NCBI RefSeq assembly: GCF_002101585.1
Contig: NZ_LQOT01000057.1
Coordinates: 1 to 64,000 of the forward strand
Reading direction: 5' to 3'
From: Mycolicibacter engbaekii
Lineage (GTDB): Bacteria > Actinomycetota > Actinomycetes > Mycobacteriales > Mycobacteriaceae
DNA length: 64,000 nucleotides
This document shows, in pieces, positions 1 to 8,996 of this stretch. Under the pieces are notes generated by a model. The model saw only the letters and a list, made by a program, of their open reading frames with translations, did no database searches and was not told where the DNA came from. Numbering within the stretch: position 1 is the stretch's first letter; every line of letters begins with the position of its first letter. The position numbers and the translations under genes are program-made.

Positions 1-191
1 CGCAGCGCGAACAACTCCCCAATCGCGGCCAACTGCGCCGCCGCGGCCCGATTCTCCGCCCGCGCCGTTGCACAGATCCGCTCCACCAACGCAGCCGACT
101 CCGCCGTCATCGAGGGATACCGCCGCTCAAAGCGCTCACTGAGCCGCGCAATCGCCTCCGGAGACGGAACCCGTGACGATTGTTCGAACAT
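1..191 (-). CDS. 13E12-repeat / DUF222 family protein, N-terminal part only
   Basis: The gene starts at 191 and runs off the left window edge, so only 63 residues are visible. The translation begins MFEQSSRVPSPEAIARLSER and continues with ENRAAAAQLAAIGELFALR, the typical start of mycobacterial REP13E12/DUF222 proteins, which usually end in an HNH endonuclease domain lying outside the window. The function of the family is not established; the copies are dispersed, repeat-like genes. The start codon lies inside a perfect mycobacterial LexA box, so DNA-damage induction is likely. The family call is confident; the HNH part is inferred from relatives only. Confidence 0.8.
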   Translation of the reverse strand, partial: MFEQSSRVPSPEAIARLSERFERRYPSMTAESAALVERICATARAENRAAAAQLAAIGELFAL

Positions 192-199
192 ACGTTCGA
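184..199. promoter_or_regulatory. SOS (LexA) box at the start of the 13E12 gene
   Basis: The sequence TCGAACATACGTTCGA is an exact match to the mycobacterial SOS consensus TCGAAC-N4-GTTCGA. It covers the start codon of the 13E12-family gene. LexA sites in front of 13E12 copies are known in M. tuberculosis, so LexA repression relieved by DNA damage is the expected control. Confidence 0.85.
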
Positions 200-241
200 T
201 TTTAGCAGCTGCTACTGACAACACGTCCCGATCCGCGGCCA

Positions 242-1090
242 TCAGGCGCCGTTGTTGGGTCCCCCCGAATTGGCCCCGGCGATATCGGTGATCGGGAAGT
301 TGGGCATCGGCGGCGGCGACGGTGTGGCCGGCAGCGCCGGGATGTCCGCGGTGGGGATGTCATGCAGCTCGTTGGCCGGCGGACCGTTCTCGCGTCCGCC
401 GTACACGCTGCCCGGTGCGCGCGGCCCGAGCAGCTCGCTGACCGTGACCAGGTGGTAGCCGTTGGCTTTGAGCACGGGCAGGAACTGATACACCAGGTCG
501 ACGGTCGAGGAGTAGGTGTCGTGGAACAGCACCACCGAACCGGGCCGGATCTGCGTCATCAACATGTAGCGGGTGGCGGCGGTGTCGGCGTCGTTGATCC
601 AGTCGAAGGGGATGACATCCCACAGAATCCCCGCCAGGCCGAACTGGGCGGCCTGCGCATTGACCGCATCATCGGTGAGTCCCCCGGGCGGCCGCCACAA
701 GGTCGGCGTGTGCCCGGTGGCCGACCGGATGGCGTCGTTGGCGCGGGCGAACTGGGCCGGCACGTTCGCCGCGGGAATCGTGGTCATGTTCGGGTGTTCC
801 CAGGTGTGACTGCCGATCTCCATACCGGCTTCGGCGATTCGCTTGGCCGCCAAGGGGTTTGCTGCCACCTTGTTGCCGATCAGGAAGAACGTGGAGCGCG
901 CCCCGGCATCGTTTAACACCCGCAGCAGCCGATCGGTGTACGGCGAGGGCCCGTCATCGAACGTCAGGGCCACACACTTGACCACCGCACAGTCCACCGG
1001 GTCCGCAGTGGCCTCGTGCACCTGACTGGTGCAGGCGGCGAGCACCGCAACAACCGTCGCGACAACACCGACGCGCCAGGGTTTCACCAC
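242..1090 (-). CDS. Polysaccharide (peptidoglycan) deacetylase, NodB-homology lipoprotein
   Basis: This 282-residue protein is likely to remove N-acetyl groups from peptidoglycan sugars outside the membrane. Residues 1-20 form a signal peptide ending in a lipobox-like VLAAC, so it may be a lipoprotein. The NodB domain follows: TFDDGPS (about 43-49, first catalytic/metal motif), SHTWEHP (about 94-100, H-x3-H metal ligands), RPPGG (about 133-137), and LFHDTY near 190. The C-terminus is a Pro-rich tail without a domain. The order relative to phoH2 and desA2 matches M. tuberculosis Rv1096, a described peptidoglycan deacetylase. Substrate is inferred from the family. Confidence 0.85.
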   Translation of the reverse strand: MVKPWRVGVVATVVAVLAACTSQVHEATADPVDCAVVKCVALTFDDGPSPYTDRLLRVLNDAGARSTFFLIGNKVAANPLAAKRIAEAGMEIGSHTWEHPNMTTIPAANVPAQFARANDAIRSATGHTPTLWRPPGGLTDDAVNAQAAQFGLAGILWDVIPFDWINDADTAATRYMLMTQIRPGSVVLFHDTYSSTVDLVYQFLPVLKANGYHLVTVSELLGPRAPGSVYGGRENGPPANELHDIPTADIPALPATPSPPPMPNFPITDIAGANSGGPNNGA

Positions 1091-1120
1091 CCCGGCAGCC
1101 TACCGGGACGCCGGACGGCG

Positions 1121-4100
1121 CTACGGGTTGTCGGCTCCGGGGGCACCGTCGGCACCGGGGGTGCCGTCGGCCTGTCCGTTACCGCCGTGTTGGCCGTTGC
1201 CGCCGACGGCGTTGTAGCCGGTGCCGCCGGCACCGCCGTTTCCGCCGCGACCGTCGCCGTTGACGCCGATCGCCCCGCCGTTGCCGCCGTCACCACCGTA
1301 TCCGCCGGCGCTGTCGGTGCCGCCGGCGATGGTGAAGGAGTCACCACCGTCGCCGCCGTCGCCGCCGTCGGCATCGACGCCGCCCGCCCCGCCGTTCCCG
1401 CCGGCCCCGCCGGCGGAGGTGCCGTCGACGATCAACTGGCCGGGCTCGACCACCAGGTCGATCCGGCCGATGCCGCCATCACCACCCGCGCCGCCCTCGC
1501 CGCCGAGGCCTGCGGCACCGGCAGCACCGCCGTCGCCTCCGATCGCCGTGCCGTTGACCACGACGTTGTCCTCCAGCGTCGCGATGGTCGCGTGGCCGCC
1601 GTGCCCGCCGAGGCCGCCGGCGAGGGCATCACCGGCCGCCCCGCCGAAGACGGTGCCGCTCACCGAGGACGCGGTCGCGGTGAAGATCGTGGCGAACCCG
1701 CCGGTCCCGCCGATTCCCCCGGCACCGCCGATTCCGCCGGCACCGCCCACGGAGACACCGGTGGCGCTGGAGGCGTCACCACTGTCGACGCCGCTCTGAA
1801 TGAAGCTGAAGCCGCCGGCGCCGCCCACGCCGCCGGAGATGCCGTCACCCCCGGCGCCGCCGGTGACGACGGCGCCGTTCACCTCGCCGACGGAATAGAC
1901 GTCCCCATAGCCGCCCTTACCGCCGGTGCCGCCGGCCAGGCCGGCGCCGCCCGCACCGCCGGTGGCGCTACTGTCCTCGGCCTGACCGCCGAGGTAGGCG
2001 TAGATCCCGCCGCTGCCGCCGTCGCCGCCACGTCCCCCACCGGTGGCCGCACCGCCGGCTCCGCCGGTGGCGGTGCCGGTGACGGTGCCCCCTTGCCCCA
2101 TGATTCCGCCGCCCGCCTCAGCGGCGCCGCCGGCACCACCGAGGCTGCCGACGCCGGCACCCTCACCGCCGGCACCGCCGGTGGCCTGCGCGGTGACGAC
2201 GCCACCCGAGCCGGCGCTGACCACAGCCGCGCCGCCCATACCTCCGGCACCGCCGTCGACGCCGGCACCGCCGGCACCACCGATGACCGAACTGCCGGTG
2301 ACGGTGCCGCCTGACGATGCGGACACCTCCGCGGCACCACCGGCACCGCCTGCGCCACCGCCCGCGCCATCGCCGCCGACGGCCACGCTGTCGAGCACCG
2401 AGCTGCCCGTACCGTCGGCGGTGATCGCGGCGTCACCGCCGTTTCCGGTGTCGTCGGTGCCGGCCCCGCCGGTGACCTCGCTGCCGGAGACGGTCCCGCC
2501 ATCGGTGGCCCTCAGCGACGCCCCACCTCCGGCGCCACCGGAGCCGACCGTGCCACCGGTGATGCGGCTGCCCTCGACGCTGCTGCCCACCCCGACGGTC
2601 AGAGCTGCGTCGGCGCCGTCGGCACGGGAGGTGGCGTTGCCGCCGCGGACCGTCACATCGGAGCTGCTGCCGTCGATCACGGCAACCGCCCGGCCACCGG
2701 TACGGCCGCCCTGTCCCACGGTGTCGGCGCTGCCGGCGCCCCCGTCGCTGCCGCGGCCGCCGCTCACCGTGGTGCCGCTGGCCGAGCCGTCGCCGGTGAC
2801 CGAGGCGACGCCACCGCCACCGCCGCCCCCGCCGCCCTGTCCGGCGCGCGTCCCGTCTGCGGTCCCGCCGGCCCCACCGGCGCCGCCGCCACCACCGACC
2901 GCACCCAGGCCGATCGCGGACCCGGCACCACCGGCTCCGCCGGCGCCACCGTTTCCGGCCGCCCCGCCGTTGGCGGCACCACCGCTGCCGCCGGCGCCGC
3001 CCAGGCCGCCGTATTGGCCGAGCGCTCCGCCGGCCGACGGATCGCCATTGCCACCGTTGCCGCCCACACCGCCGTCACCGGAGGCGGCCGCGGCGCCGTC
3101 AGCGCCGTCGTCCGCCTGGGTGATGCCGTCGCCGTGCAGGCCGCCCCGACCGCCGGCGCCGCGCCCGCCGGCCTGACCGCCGACACCGCCGTCGCCTCCA
3201 TTGCCCGCGGCCGCGCTGGTGCCGCCACCGGAACCGTTCCCGCCGGCGCCGCCGGCACCGCCACTTCCGGCGTTACCTCCGGTGCCGCCGGAGCCGCCCA
3301 GCGACCCGCGTCCCCCATTACCCGCGACCCCGCCGTTGCCCCCGGTACCGCCGGCACCGCCGTGGTGGCCTTCGACGTGTGCGGCGGTGCCGTCCACTCC
3401 GCTGGCCCCGGCGCCACCGCGGCCGCCCGAACCACCGTCGCCGCCGGCGCCGCCGACACCCTGAACGCCGGCATTGGCGCCCGTACCGCCCTGCCCGCCG
3501 TCCCCGCCGTGACCCCCCGCGCCGCCGTTCTCGCCGGTACCGCCGGTAGCACCCGGCGTCGTCGCCGCAGCGCCGTCCCGGCCGTTGTAACCAGCGCCTC
3601 CCGCGCCGCCGGCACCACCGTTGCCGCCGTCGCCCTGCAGTGCCCGGCCGCCGCCGACCTCGACTCCCCCGGCACCGCCGGCTCCGCCGGCGCCCCCGGC
3701 GCCACCGTTGGTGCCGTCGATGCGTTCGGCGGTGCCGTTCAGGCCGTCAAAGCCCGCCCCACCGGCGCCGCCGTCACCACCGACGCCCGCGGCGCCGTGC
3801 AGACCGCCGGCCGCGAAGGTGCCCGCTCCCGAGGCACCGCCTGCTCCGCCGGCGCCGGCATTGCCCCCGGCGCCACCGGCCTGTCCGGCCAATCCGTCCA
3901 CCCGTGCGGCCGTGCCGTCGGCTCCGGCGGCGCCGGCCGCGCCCCGGCCACCGTTGCCGCCGGCACCGCCGGTACCGCCGGTACCGTGCGCGCCCGCGCT
4001 GGCGCCGCCACCACCGATACCGCCGTCGCCGCCGGCGCCACCGGCACCGCCGTGTTCGCCGGCGGCGCCCGGTGTGGCGCCGTCGGCACCCTCAGCTCCC

Positions 4101-5149
4101 GCGCCGCCCGCCCCGCCGTTTCCGCCGGCGCCGCCGTCGCCGAGTGCACCGGCCCGGCCGGTCCAGGCACCCCACCACTGCGAGAACAGGTTGCCGGCGC
4201 CGCCGCTGCCACCGGCGCCACCGGCACCGCCGGTTCCGCCAGCGCCTCCAGCGCCGAAGCCGAAGTCAGCGATGCCCACCGCCCCGACCGCGCCGTCGGC
4301 GCCCGGGCCGCCGGTACCGCCGACCCCACCGCTGCCGAAGAAAAGACCGGCGCGACCACCGGCGCCACCGTTGCCGCCATCCCCGCCGGCTTCCCCGGCC
4401 CCGACGGCGGCGAATCCCGCGCCACCGGCGCCGCCCGCCCCGCCGTCGCCGGCCAGCCAGTTGGCGGCACCACCGTCACCGCCGTCGGCGCCCGCACCGC
4501 CGACACCACCGGCCCCGCCGTTGCCGGCCAGCCAGCCGCCGTCGCCGCCGTCGCCCCCGGCTCCCCCGTCGAATCCGGCGCCGCCGTCGCCGCCGTTGCC
4601 CCACATTCCGGCGAAGCCGCCGGCGTAGCCCGCCAGGTGATCGGCCGTCCCATCGGCGCCGGTGCCGCCATCGCCGAACAAGAACCCGCCGTCGCCCAGA
4701 TCGCCGATACCGGGCAACCAGCCGAACCAGGAATCGTTGGTGCCGGTGTAGAAGTCGATCCCGTCGCCGATCAGCGTCCGCCCGAACATCGTGACGAACG
4801 GAGCGTTGATCAGGTCAAGCAACCAGCCGTTGCTGTCCACGTAGTCGCTCAGGCCGTCGTAGAGGGCCTCCCAGGCCGGGTTCTCGGCCGCCGCGGCGAA
4901 GGGTGACTCCACACCGAATGCCGCGAAAAGATCCGGTTCTACCTGCGCGGTGCTGATCGCGTCCCAGAGCGGGGCCAGAAAATCGTCGATGTCGGCCGCC
5001 GCGGGGGCGGTGGAAGCCGGCGACATCCCGACGGCCAAAAAGGCTCCTACCAGCGATGTCGCGCCGACGACCCGTCTGGGAACCGTTCCGGTGAGGCGGT
5101 GAGGGCGTTGCCGCCTGCTACGGGTATCCTGCGCTGCCCAGCCGTCCAC
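1121..5149 (-). CDS. PGRS-repeat secreted protein lacking a PE domain
   Basis: The protein has 1342 residues and starts with a basic stretch and a hydrophobic segment (about 27-51: VVGATSLVGAFLAVG, then ASTAPAAA), which looks like a Sec/Tat signal peptide. No PE domain is present. Residues about 110-130 read LINAPFVTMFGRTLIGDG, matching the GRPLI linker of PE_PGRS proteins. Gly-Gly-Ala/Asn repeats follow from about 150 to 775. From about 780 to 1240 the Gly-rich blocks alternate with short Ser/Thr/Val segments (for example GGTVTGSSVIGG) at a period near 40 residues, ending in a Gly/Asp-rich tail. The GTG start is 7 nt after a TAAGCT -10 box, so the transcript may be leaderless. A cell-wall role is inferred only. 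Confidence 0.85.
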   Translation of the reverse strand: MDGWAAQDTRSRRQRPHRLTGTVPRRVVGATSLVGAFLAVGMSPASTAPAAADIDDFLAPLWDAISTAQVEPDLFAAFGVESPFAAAAENPAWEALYDGLSDYVDSNGWLLDLINAPFVTMFGRTLIGDGIDFYTGTNDSWFGWLPGIGDLGDGGFLFGDGGTGADGTADHLAGYAGGFAGMWGNGGDGGAGFDGGAGGDGGDGGWLAGNGGAGGVGGAGADGGDGGAANWLAGDGGAGGAGGAGFAAVGAGEAGGDGGNGGAGGRAGLFFGSGGVGGTGGPGADGAVGAVGIADFGFGAGGAGGTGGAGGAGGSGGAGNLFSQWWGAWTGRAGALGDGGAGGNGGAGGAGAEGADGATPGAAGEHGGAGGAGGDGGIGGGGASAGAHGTGGTGGAGGNGGRGAAGAAGADGTAARVDGLAGQAGGAGGNAGAGGAGGASGAGTFAAGGLHGAAGVGGDGGAGGAGFDGLNGTAERIDGTNGGAGGAGGAGGAGGVEVGGGRALQGDGGNGGAGGAGGAGYNGRDGAAATTPGATGGTGENGGAGGHGGDGGQGGTGANAGVQGVGGAGGDGGSGGRGGAGASGVDGTAAHVEGHHGGAGGTGGNGGVAGNGGRGSLGGSGGTGGNAGSGGAGGAGGNGSGGGTSAAAGNGGDGGVGGQAGGRGAGGRGGLHGDGITQADDGADGAAAASGDGGVGGNGGNGDPSAGGALGQYGGLGGAGGSGGAANGGAAGNGGAGGAGGAGSAIGLGAVGGGGGAGGAGGTADGTRAGQGGGGGGGGGVASVTGDGSASGTTVSGGRGSDGGAGSADTVGQGGRTGGRAVAVIDGSSSDVTVRGGNATSRADGADAALTVGVGSSVEGSRITGGTVGSGGAGGGASLRATDGGTVSGSEVTGGAGTDDTGNGGDAAITADGTGSSVLDSVAVGGDGAGGGAGGAGGAAEVSASSGGTVTGSSVIGGAGGAGVDGGAGGMGGAAVVSAGSGGVVTAQATGGAGGEGAGVGSLGGAGGAAEAGGGIMGQGGTVTGTATGGAGGAATGGGRGGDGGSGGIYAYLGGQAEDSSATGGAGGAGLAGGTGGKGGYGDVYSVGEVNGAVVTGGAGGDGISGGVGGAGGFSFIQSGVDSGDASSATGVSVGGAGGIGGAGGIGGTGGFATIFTATASSVSGTVFGGAAGDALAGGLGGHGGHATIATLEDNVVVNGTAIGGDGGAAGAAGLGGEGGAGGDGGIGRIDLVVEPGQLIVDGTSAGGAGGNGGAGGVDADGGDGGDGGDSFTIAGGTDSAGGYGGDGGNGGAIGVNGDGRGGNGGAGGTGYNAVGGNGQHGGNGQADGTPGADGAPGADNP

Positions 5150-5156
5150 ACAAGGA

Positions 5157-5162
5157 AGCTTA
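5157..5162 (-). promoter_or_regulatory. -10 box (TAAGCT) for the PGRS gene
   Basis: TAAGCT fits the mycobacterial TANNNT -10 consensus and is followed by 7 nt and the GTG start codon, the spacing expected for a leaderless mRNA. Confidence 0.4.
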
Positions 5163-5255
5163 CCTAAACATTCAGAGTTCGATCATTTCCTTGTTGGCTT
5201 TTTCTTAGCCTGCCAAGGCGTTGGCACCCGACGGGGCCACTGGCGGCCTGGGATT

Positions 5256-6563
5256 TCAGCCCAGGTCGGGTCCGTTGATCTCCTCCAGCATCTCGGTGAC
5301 CAAGGCGGCGATCGGCGAGCGCTCACTGCGCAGCAGGGTGATGTGTGCGAACAGGGGGTGCCCCTTGAGCTTCTCGATCACCGCGGCGATACCGTCGTGC
5401 CGGCCGACCCGCAGGTTGTCGCGCTGCGCGACATCGTGGGTGAGCACCACCCGCGACCCGGTGCCCAGCCGGGAGAGCACCGTCAGCAGCACGTTGCGCT
5501 CCAACGACTGCGCTTCGTCGACGATCACGAACGAGTCGTGCAGCGAGCGGCCCCGGATGTGGGTCAGCGGCAGCACCTCGAGCATGCCGCGCGACTGCAC
5601 CTCCTCGAGCACCGCGGGGCTGGCCAGGCCTTCCAGGGTGTCGAACACCGCCTGGGCCCACGGCCCCATCTTCTCGTTCTCACTGCCGGGCAGATAACCC
5701 AGTTCCTGGCCGCCGACCGCGTAGAGCGGACGGAACACCACCACCTTGCGCTGGGTGCGCCGCTCCAGGACCGCTTCCAGGCCGGCGCACAATGCCAGCG
5801 CCGACTTGCCGGTGCCGGCCTTGCCGCCCAGCGAGACGATTCCCACCGATTCGTCGAGCAGCAGGTCCAGCGCCACCCGCTGTTCGGCAGACCGGCCCCG
5901 CAGCCCGAACGCCTCCCGGTCACCGCGGACCAGCTGCACCCGTTTGGCGGCGTTGACCCGGCCCAATGCATGCGAGGTCCCGCCGAGCAGCCGGATTCCG
6001 GTGTGGCACGGCAGATCCCGGGCCGCCGCCAGGTCGATCTCGCCCTCGTCGAACAGGGCGTCGATGTCCTCCACCGACGCCTCGACCTCGTCCATTCCGG
6101 TCCAGCCGGAGACGATGACGTCCTGCGCGTGGTACTCGTCAGCGGCCAATCCGAGCGCCGCGGCCTTGACACGCAGCGGAATGTCCTTGCTCACCAACGT
6201 CACTCGGCGGCCCTCGGCGGCCAGGTTGGCCGCGCAGGTCAGGATGCGCGAGTCGTTGCTGTCGGTGCGGAATCCGGTGGGCAGCACCGCGGGGTCGCTG
6301 TGGTTGAGCTCGACGTGCAGCGTGCCGCCCTGCGTCCCAACGGGAATGGGCTGATCAAGCCGCCCATACTGCAGGCGCATGTCGTCGAAGATGCGCAGCG
6401 CCTGGCGGGCGAACCAGCCCAGCTCGTGGTGGTGGCGTTTGGCCTCCAGCTCGCTGATGACCACCAGTGGGACGACAACTTCGTGTTCGGCGAACCGGGT
6501 GCAAGCCCAGGGGTCCGACAGCAGTACGGAGGTGTCGAGCACGTACGTCCGGATATCAGGCAC
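5256..6563 (-). CDS. phoH2: PhoH2: PIN-domain ribonuclease fused to PhoH ATPase
   Basis: PhoH2 couples a VapC-like PIN RNase (N-terminal, starting [14 protein letters not shown]) to a PhoH ATPase/RNA helicase domain and acts as a sequence-specific RNA unwinding and cleaving protein. The Walker A motif [13 protein letters not shown] lies in the second half and the Walker B motif is VIVDEAQSL. Sequence and neighbours match Rv1095. I chose the GTG at 6563 ([11 protein letters not shown]), which fits known PhoH2 starts; an upstream ATG at 6587 would add 8 residues. In the family a short antitoxin-like gene (phoAT) precedes phoH2. Here a short frame ending at 6556 overlaps this GTG start by 8 bp. 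Confidence 0.93.
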   Translation of the reverse strand: MPDIRTYVLDTSVLLSDPWACTRFAEHEVVVPLVVISELEAKRHHHELGWFARQALRIFDDMRLQYGRLDQPIPVGTQGGTLHVELNHSDPAVLPTGFRTDSNDSRILTCAANLAAEGRRVTLVSKDIPLRVKAAALGLAADEYHAQDVIVSGWTGMDEVEASVEDIDALFDEGEIDLAAARDLPCHTGIRLLGGTSHALGRVNAAKRVQLVRGDREAFGLRGRSAEQRVALDLLLDESVGIVSLGGKAGTGKSALALCAGLEAVLERRTQRKVVVFRPLYAVGGQELGYLPGSENEKMGPWAQAVFDTLEGLASPAVLEEVQSRGMLEVLPLTHIRGRSLHDSFVIVDEAQSLERNVLLTVLSRLGTGSRVVLTHDVAQRDNLRVGRHDGIAAVIEKLKGHPLFAHITLLRSERSPIAALVTEMLEEINGPDLG

Positions 6564-6752
6564 TAAGCGCTCCAGCGGTGAGGGCACGCGCGACCCCGCG
6601 CGAACAATCCGACGGGGGGCGGCACAGGAACGGGGCCGGTCCTGTCGTAATCACGACCGGTGGTGCCGATGAGACAGCGAAGCGTGTGGCTAGCCATCGA
6701 TTGCGACGGTACCCCCGCCGATGCGTGCCCGCAGCGCAGGCGCGCCGGAGTG

Positions 6753-7580
6753 TCAGCCGATCACAAACTGCTTCAGATCGGGGTGCGCGGCCAGGCCCCA
6801 GGCGCTGATCCGGTCGGAGATCACCCGGCGCAACTGGTCGGGCCCGAAGATGCCGGCTTCGGCGATTCCGGGCTGCCGGTCGGCGTAGGCGTCGATGTCG
6901 GCGCCGACGATCTTGAGTTCGGCGGCCCGCGCGGCGATGGCGGCCACCGTCTCGTCGTGCACGTAGTCCAGGCAGTGCGCGATCAGGTTGGCGAAGAACT
7001 CCTCGTGGCGTTCCTCGTCGCCGGCGATCCGGCCGATCAGACCCTTGAGCACGGGCTCCTCGATCTGGTCGGCCAGGTTGCGGCAGTATTCGGCGCAGGC
7101 GCGCTCGTAGAAGGCCATGAACACCAGCGTCTCGACCTGGCTGTAGCGGTCGGCGCGGTAGCCCTTCTGGACGTGCTCCATGCGCACGCGCTCGTTGGCG
7201 TCCGGGTCGATCTCGCGGGTGACCATCAGGTACTCGCGCAGCGCGATGGCGTGCAGGTGCTCCTCGGCGGTCCAGCGGCCGATCCAGCGGCCCCACTTGT
7301 CCTCGAGGATGAAGTGCTCGACCAGTTCGCGGTGGTAGCCGGCCAGGCTGTCCTTCTCGATCAGCAGGATCTCGCAGGCGTCGGTGATCACCTTGGGCAG
7401 CGTGACCTGTGACGGGTCCCAGTCCTTGCCACCGAGGAAGGCGAAGTTCTCGCCCTGCTCGAACGGCACATAGTCGTGGGCGTACCACGGGTCGACCGTG
7501 TCGATGTGCCGGGCCAGGTTCGCGTCGACCACCGGCTCCAGCTCGAGGATCAGTGCATTAGCAACGGGACGTTCAGCCAT
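6753..7580 (-). CDS. desA2: Acyl-[ACP] desaturase DesA2
   Basis: The 275-residue protein belongs to the soluble stearoyl-ACP desaturase family, which puts a double bond in ACP-bound acyl chains using a di-iron centre, in mycobacteria for mycolic acid precursors. Two helix-borne metal motifs are visible: EEHLHAIALREYL at about 109-121 and DEERHEEFF near 193-201. Both Glu and His ligands are present. It matches Rv1094 in sequence and place. The ATG start is 7 nt after a TACAGT -10 box with a TTGACA -35, giving a leaderless transcript. Catalytic activity of DesA2 itself is less certain than for plant homologues. Confidence 0.92.
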   Translation of the reverse strand: MAERPVANALILELEPVVDANLARHIDTVDPWYAHDYVPFEQGENFAFLGGKDWDPSQVTLPKVITDACEILLIEKDSLAGYHRELVEHFILEDKWGRWIGRWTAEEHLHAIALREYLMVTREIDPDANERVRMEHVQKGYRADRYSQVETLVFMAFYERACAEYCRNLADQIEEPVLKGLIGRIAGDEERHEEFFANLIAHCLDYVHDETVAAIAARAAELKIVGADIDAYADRQPGIAEAGIFGPDQLRRVISDRISAWGLAAHPDLKQFVIG

Positions 7581-7587
7581 GAAAGTA

Positions 7588-7618
7588 ACTGTAACCCGAA
7601 TTCACACTATCCTGTCAA
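7588..7618 (-). promoter_or_regulatory. SigA-type promoter of desA2
   Basis: Reading on the minus strand, a perfect TTGACA (7618-7613) is followed by 19 nt and TACAGT (7593-7588), then 7 nt to the ATG of desA2. This is the strongest -35/-10 pair noticed in the window and implies a leaderless mRNA. Confidence 0.6.
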
Positions 7619-7644
7619 CTCGGGGTGCGGCGTGTCCCGGCCGG

Positions 7645-8919
7645 CTAGGCCAGCTTCCAGTCCTCGAGCCCGTCGTAGAGCGGAAACGCCTGCGCCAGCT
7701 TGGTGACCCGGGCCCGCAGCGCCGGCACGTCGGCGGCCGAACCGGCCGCCAGCGCGGTGGCGATGATGTCGGCGACCTCGGTGAACTCGGCGTCGCCGAA
7801 ACCACGGGTGGCCAGCGCCGGAGTGCCGACCCGAAGCCCGGAGGTGACCATCGGCGGCCGCGGGTCGTTGGGGACGGCGTTGCGGTTGACGGTGATGCCG
7901 ACCTCGTGCAGCAGGTCCTCGGCCATCTGGCCGTCCAGCGGCGAGTCACGCAGGTCGACCAGCACCAGGTGCACGTCGGTACCGCCGCTGACCACCGACA
8001 CCCCGGCCTTGGCGACGTCGGCGGCCAGCAGTCGCTCGGCGATGATCTTGGCGCCGGAGAGCACCCGCTGCTGGCGCTCGGCGAACTCGGCCGTGCCGGC
8101 GATCTTCAGCGCGACGGCCTTGGCGGCGATCACGTGCATCAGCGGGCCGCCCTGCTGGCCCGGGAAGACCGCCGAGTTGATCTGCTTGGCGAACTCCTTC
8201 TGGCCGATGATCATCCCGGAGCGCGGTCCGCCCAGCGTCTTGTGCACCGTGGTGGACACCACCTGCGCGTGCGGTACCGGCGAGGGGTGCAGGCCGGTGG
8301 CGACCAGGCCGGCGAAGTGCGCCATGTCGACCCACAGCGTCGCGCCGACCTCGTCGGCGATGGACCGGAACGCCGCGAAGTCCAGGATGCGCGGGTAGGC
8401 CGACCACCCGGCGATGATCACCTTCGGCTTGAACTCCAGCGCCTGGGCGCGCACCACGTCCATGTCGACGCGGTGAGTGACCGGGTCCACACCGTAGAAG
8501 GCGTTCTCGTAGAGCTTGCCGGAGAAGTTCAGCCGCATCCCGTGGGTCAGGTGACCCCCGTTGGCCAGGTCCAGCCCCAGCAGCCGGTCACCGGGCTCCA
8601 TCAGCGCCTGCAGCACCGCCGCGTTGGCCTGGGCGCCCGAGTGCGGCTGGACGTTGGCGAAATCCGCTCCGAACAGTTCCTTGGCGCGGTCGCGGGCGAT
8701 GTTCTCCACCACGTCGACGTGCTCGCAGCCGCCGTAGTAACGCCGGCCCGGCAGGCCCTCGGCGTACTTGTTGGTCAGCACGCTGCCGTGCGCCTGCAGC
8801 ACCGCTCGCGGCACGAAGTTCTCCGACGCGATCATCTCCAGCGTGTCGCGCTGACGCCCCAGCTCCTTGCCGAGCAGCTCGGCGATGTCGGGGTCGAGTT
8901 CAGCCAGCGGGGCCGACAT
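7645..8919 (-). CDS. glyA: Serine hydroxymethyltransferase
   Basis: The enzyme interconverts serine plus tetrahydrofolate with glycine plus methylene-tetrahydrofolate in the cytosol. The 424 residues align end to end with mycobacterial GlyA1 (Rv1093). The PLP-binding lysine lies in [16 protein letters not shown], and [15 protein letters not shown] and the early IASENF segment are typical. I chose the ATG at 8919 ([16 protein letters not shown]) as in known GlyA1 proteins; a GTG 12 codons upstream is also in frame, and further upstream the frame only shadows the next gene. It lies 64 nt upstream of desA2's stop codon, so desA2 with its own promoter is probably separate. Confidence 0.95.
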   Translation of the reverse strand: MSAPLAELDPDIAELLGKELGRQRDTLEMIASENFVPRAVLQAHGSVLTNKYAEGLPGRRYYGGCEHVDVVENIARDRAKELFGADFANVQPHSGAQANAAVLQALMEPGDRLLGLDLANGGHLTHGMRLNFSGKLYENAFYGVDPVTHRVDMDVVRAQALEFKPKVIIAGWSAYPRILDFAAFRSIADEVGATLWVDMAHFAGLVATGLHPSPVPHAQVVSTTVHKTLGGPRSGMIIGQKEFAKQINSAVFPGQQGGPLMHVIAAKAVALKIAGTAEFAERQQRVLSGAKIIAERLLAADVAKAGVSVVSGGTDVHLVLVDLRDSPLDGQMAEDLLHEVGITVNRNAVPNDPRPPMVTSGLRVGTPALATRGFGDAEFTEVADIIATALAAGSAADVPALRARVTKLAQAFPLYDGLEDWKLA

Positions 8920-8996
8920 GGTGGATGCGGGGCGAGTGTTCGGTGCGGCAGTCACGCGCGCAAGTCTATAGAGTCGGTGCGCACCCGCCCGACGTG

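Noticed and set aside
1221..4794. Long plus-strand open frames opposite the PGRS gene, encoding Pro/Arg- or Ala-rich proteins
   Set aside because: They are mirror images of Gly-rich GGN codons on the minus strand; composition is low-complexity and there is no ribosome site.
1121..5149. The short repeats of the PGRS gene as a possible CRISPR array
   Set aside because: The repeats are degenerate codon-level GGN repeats without spacers; no CRISPR array or cas gene is seen in the window.
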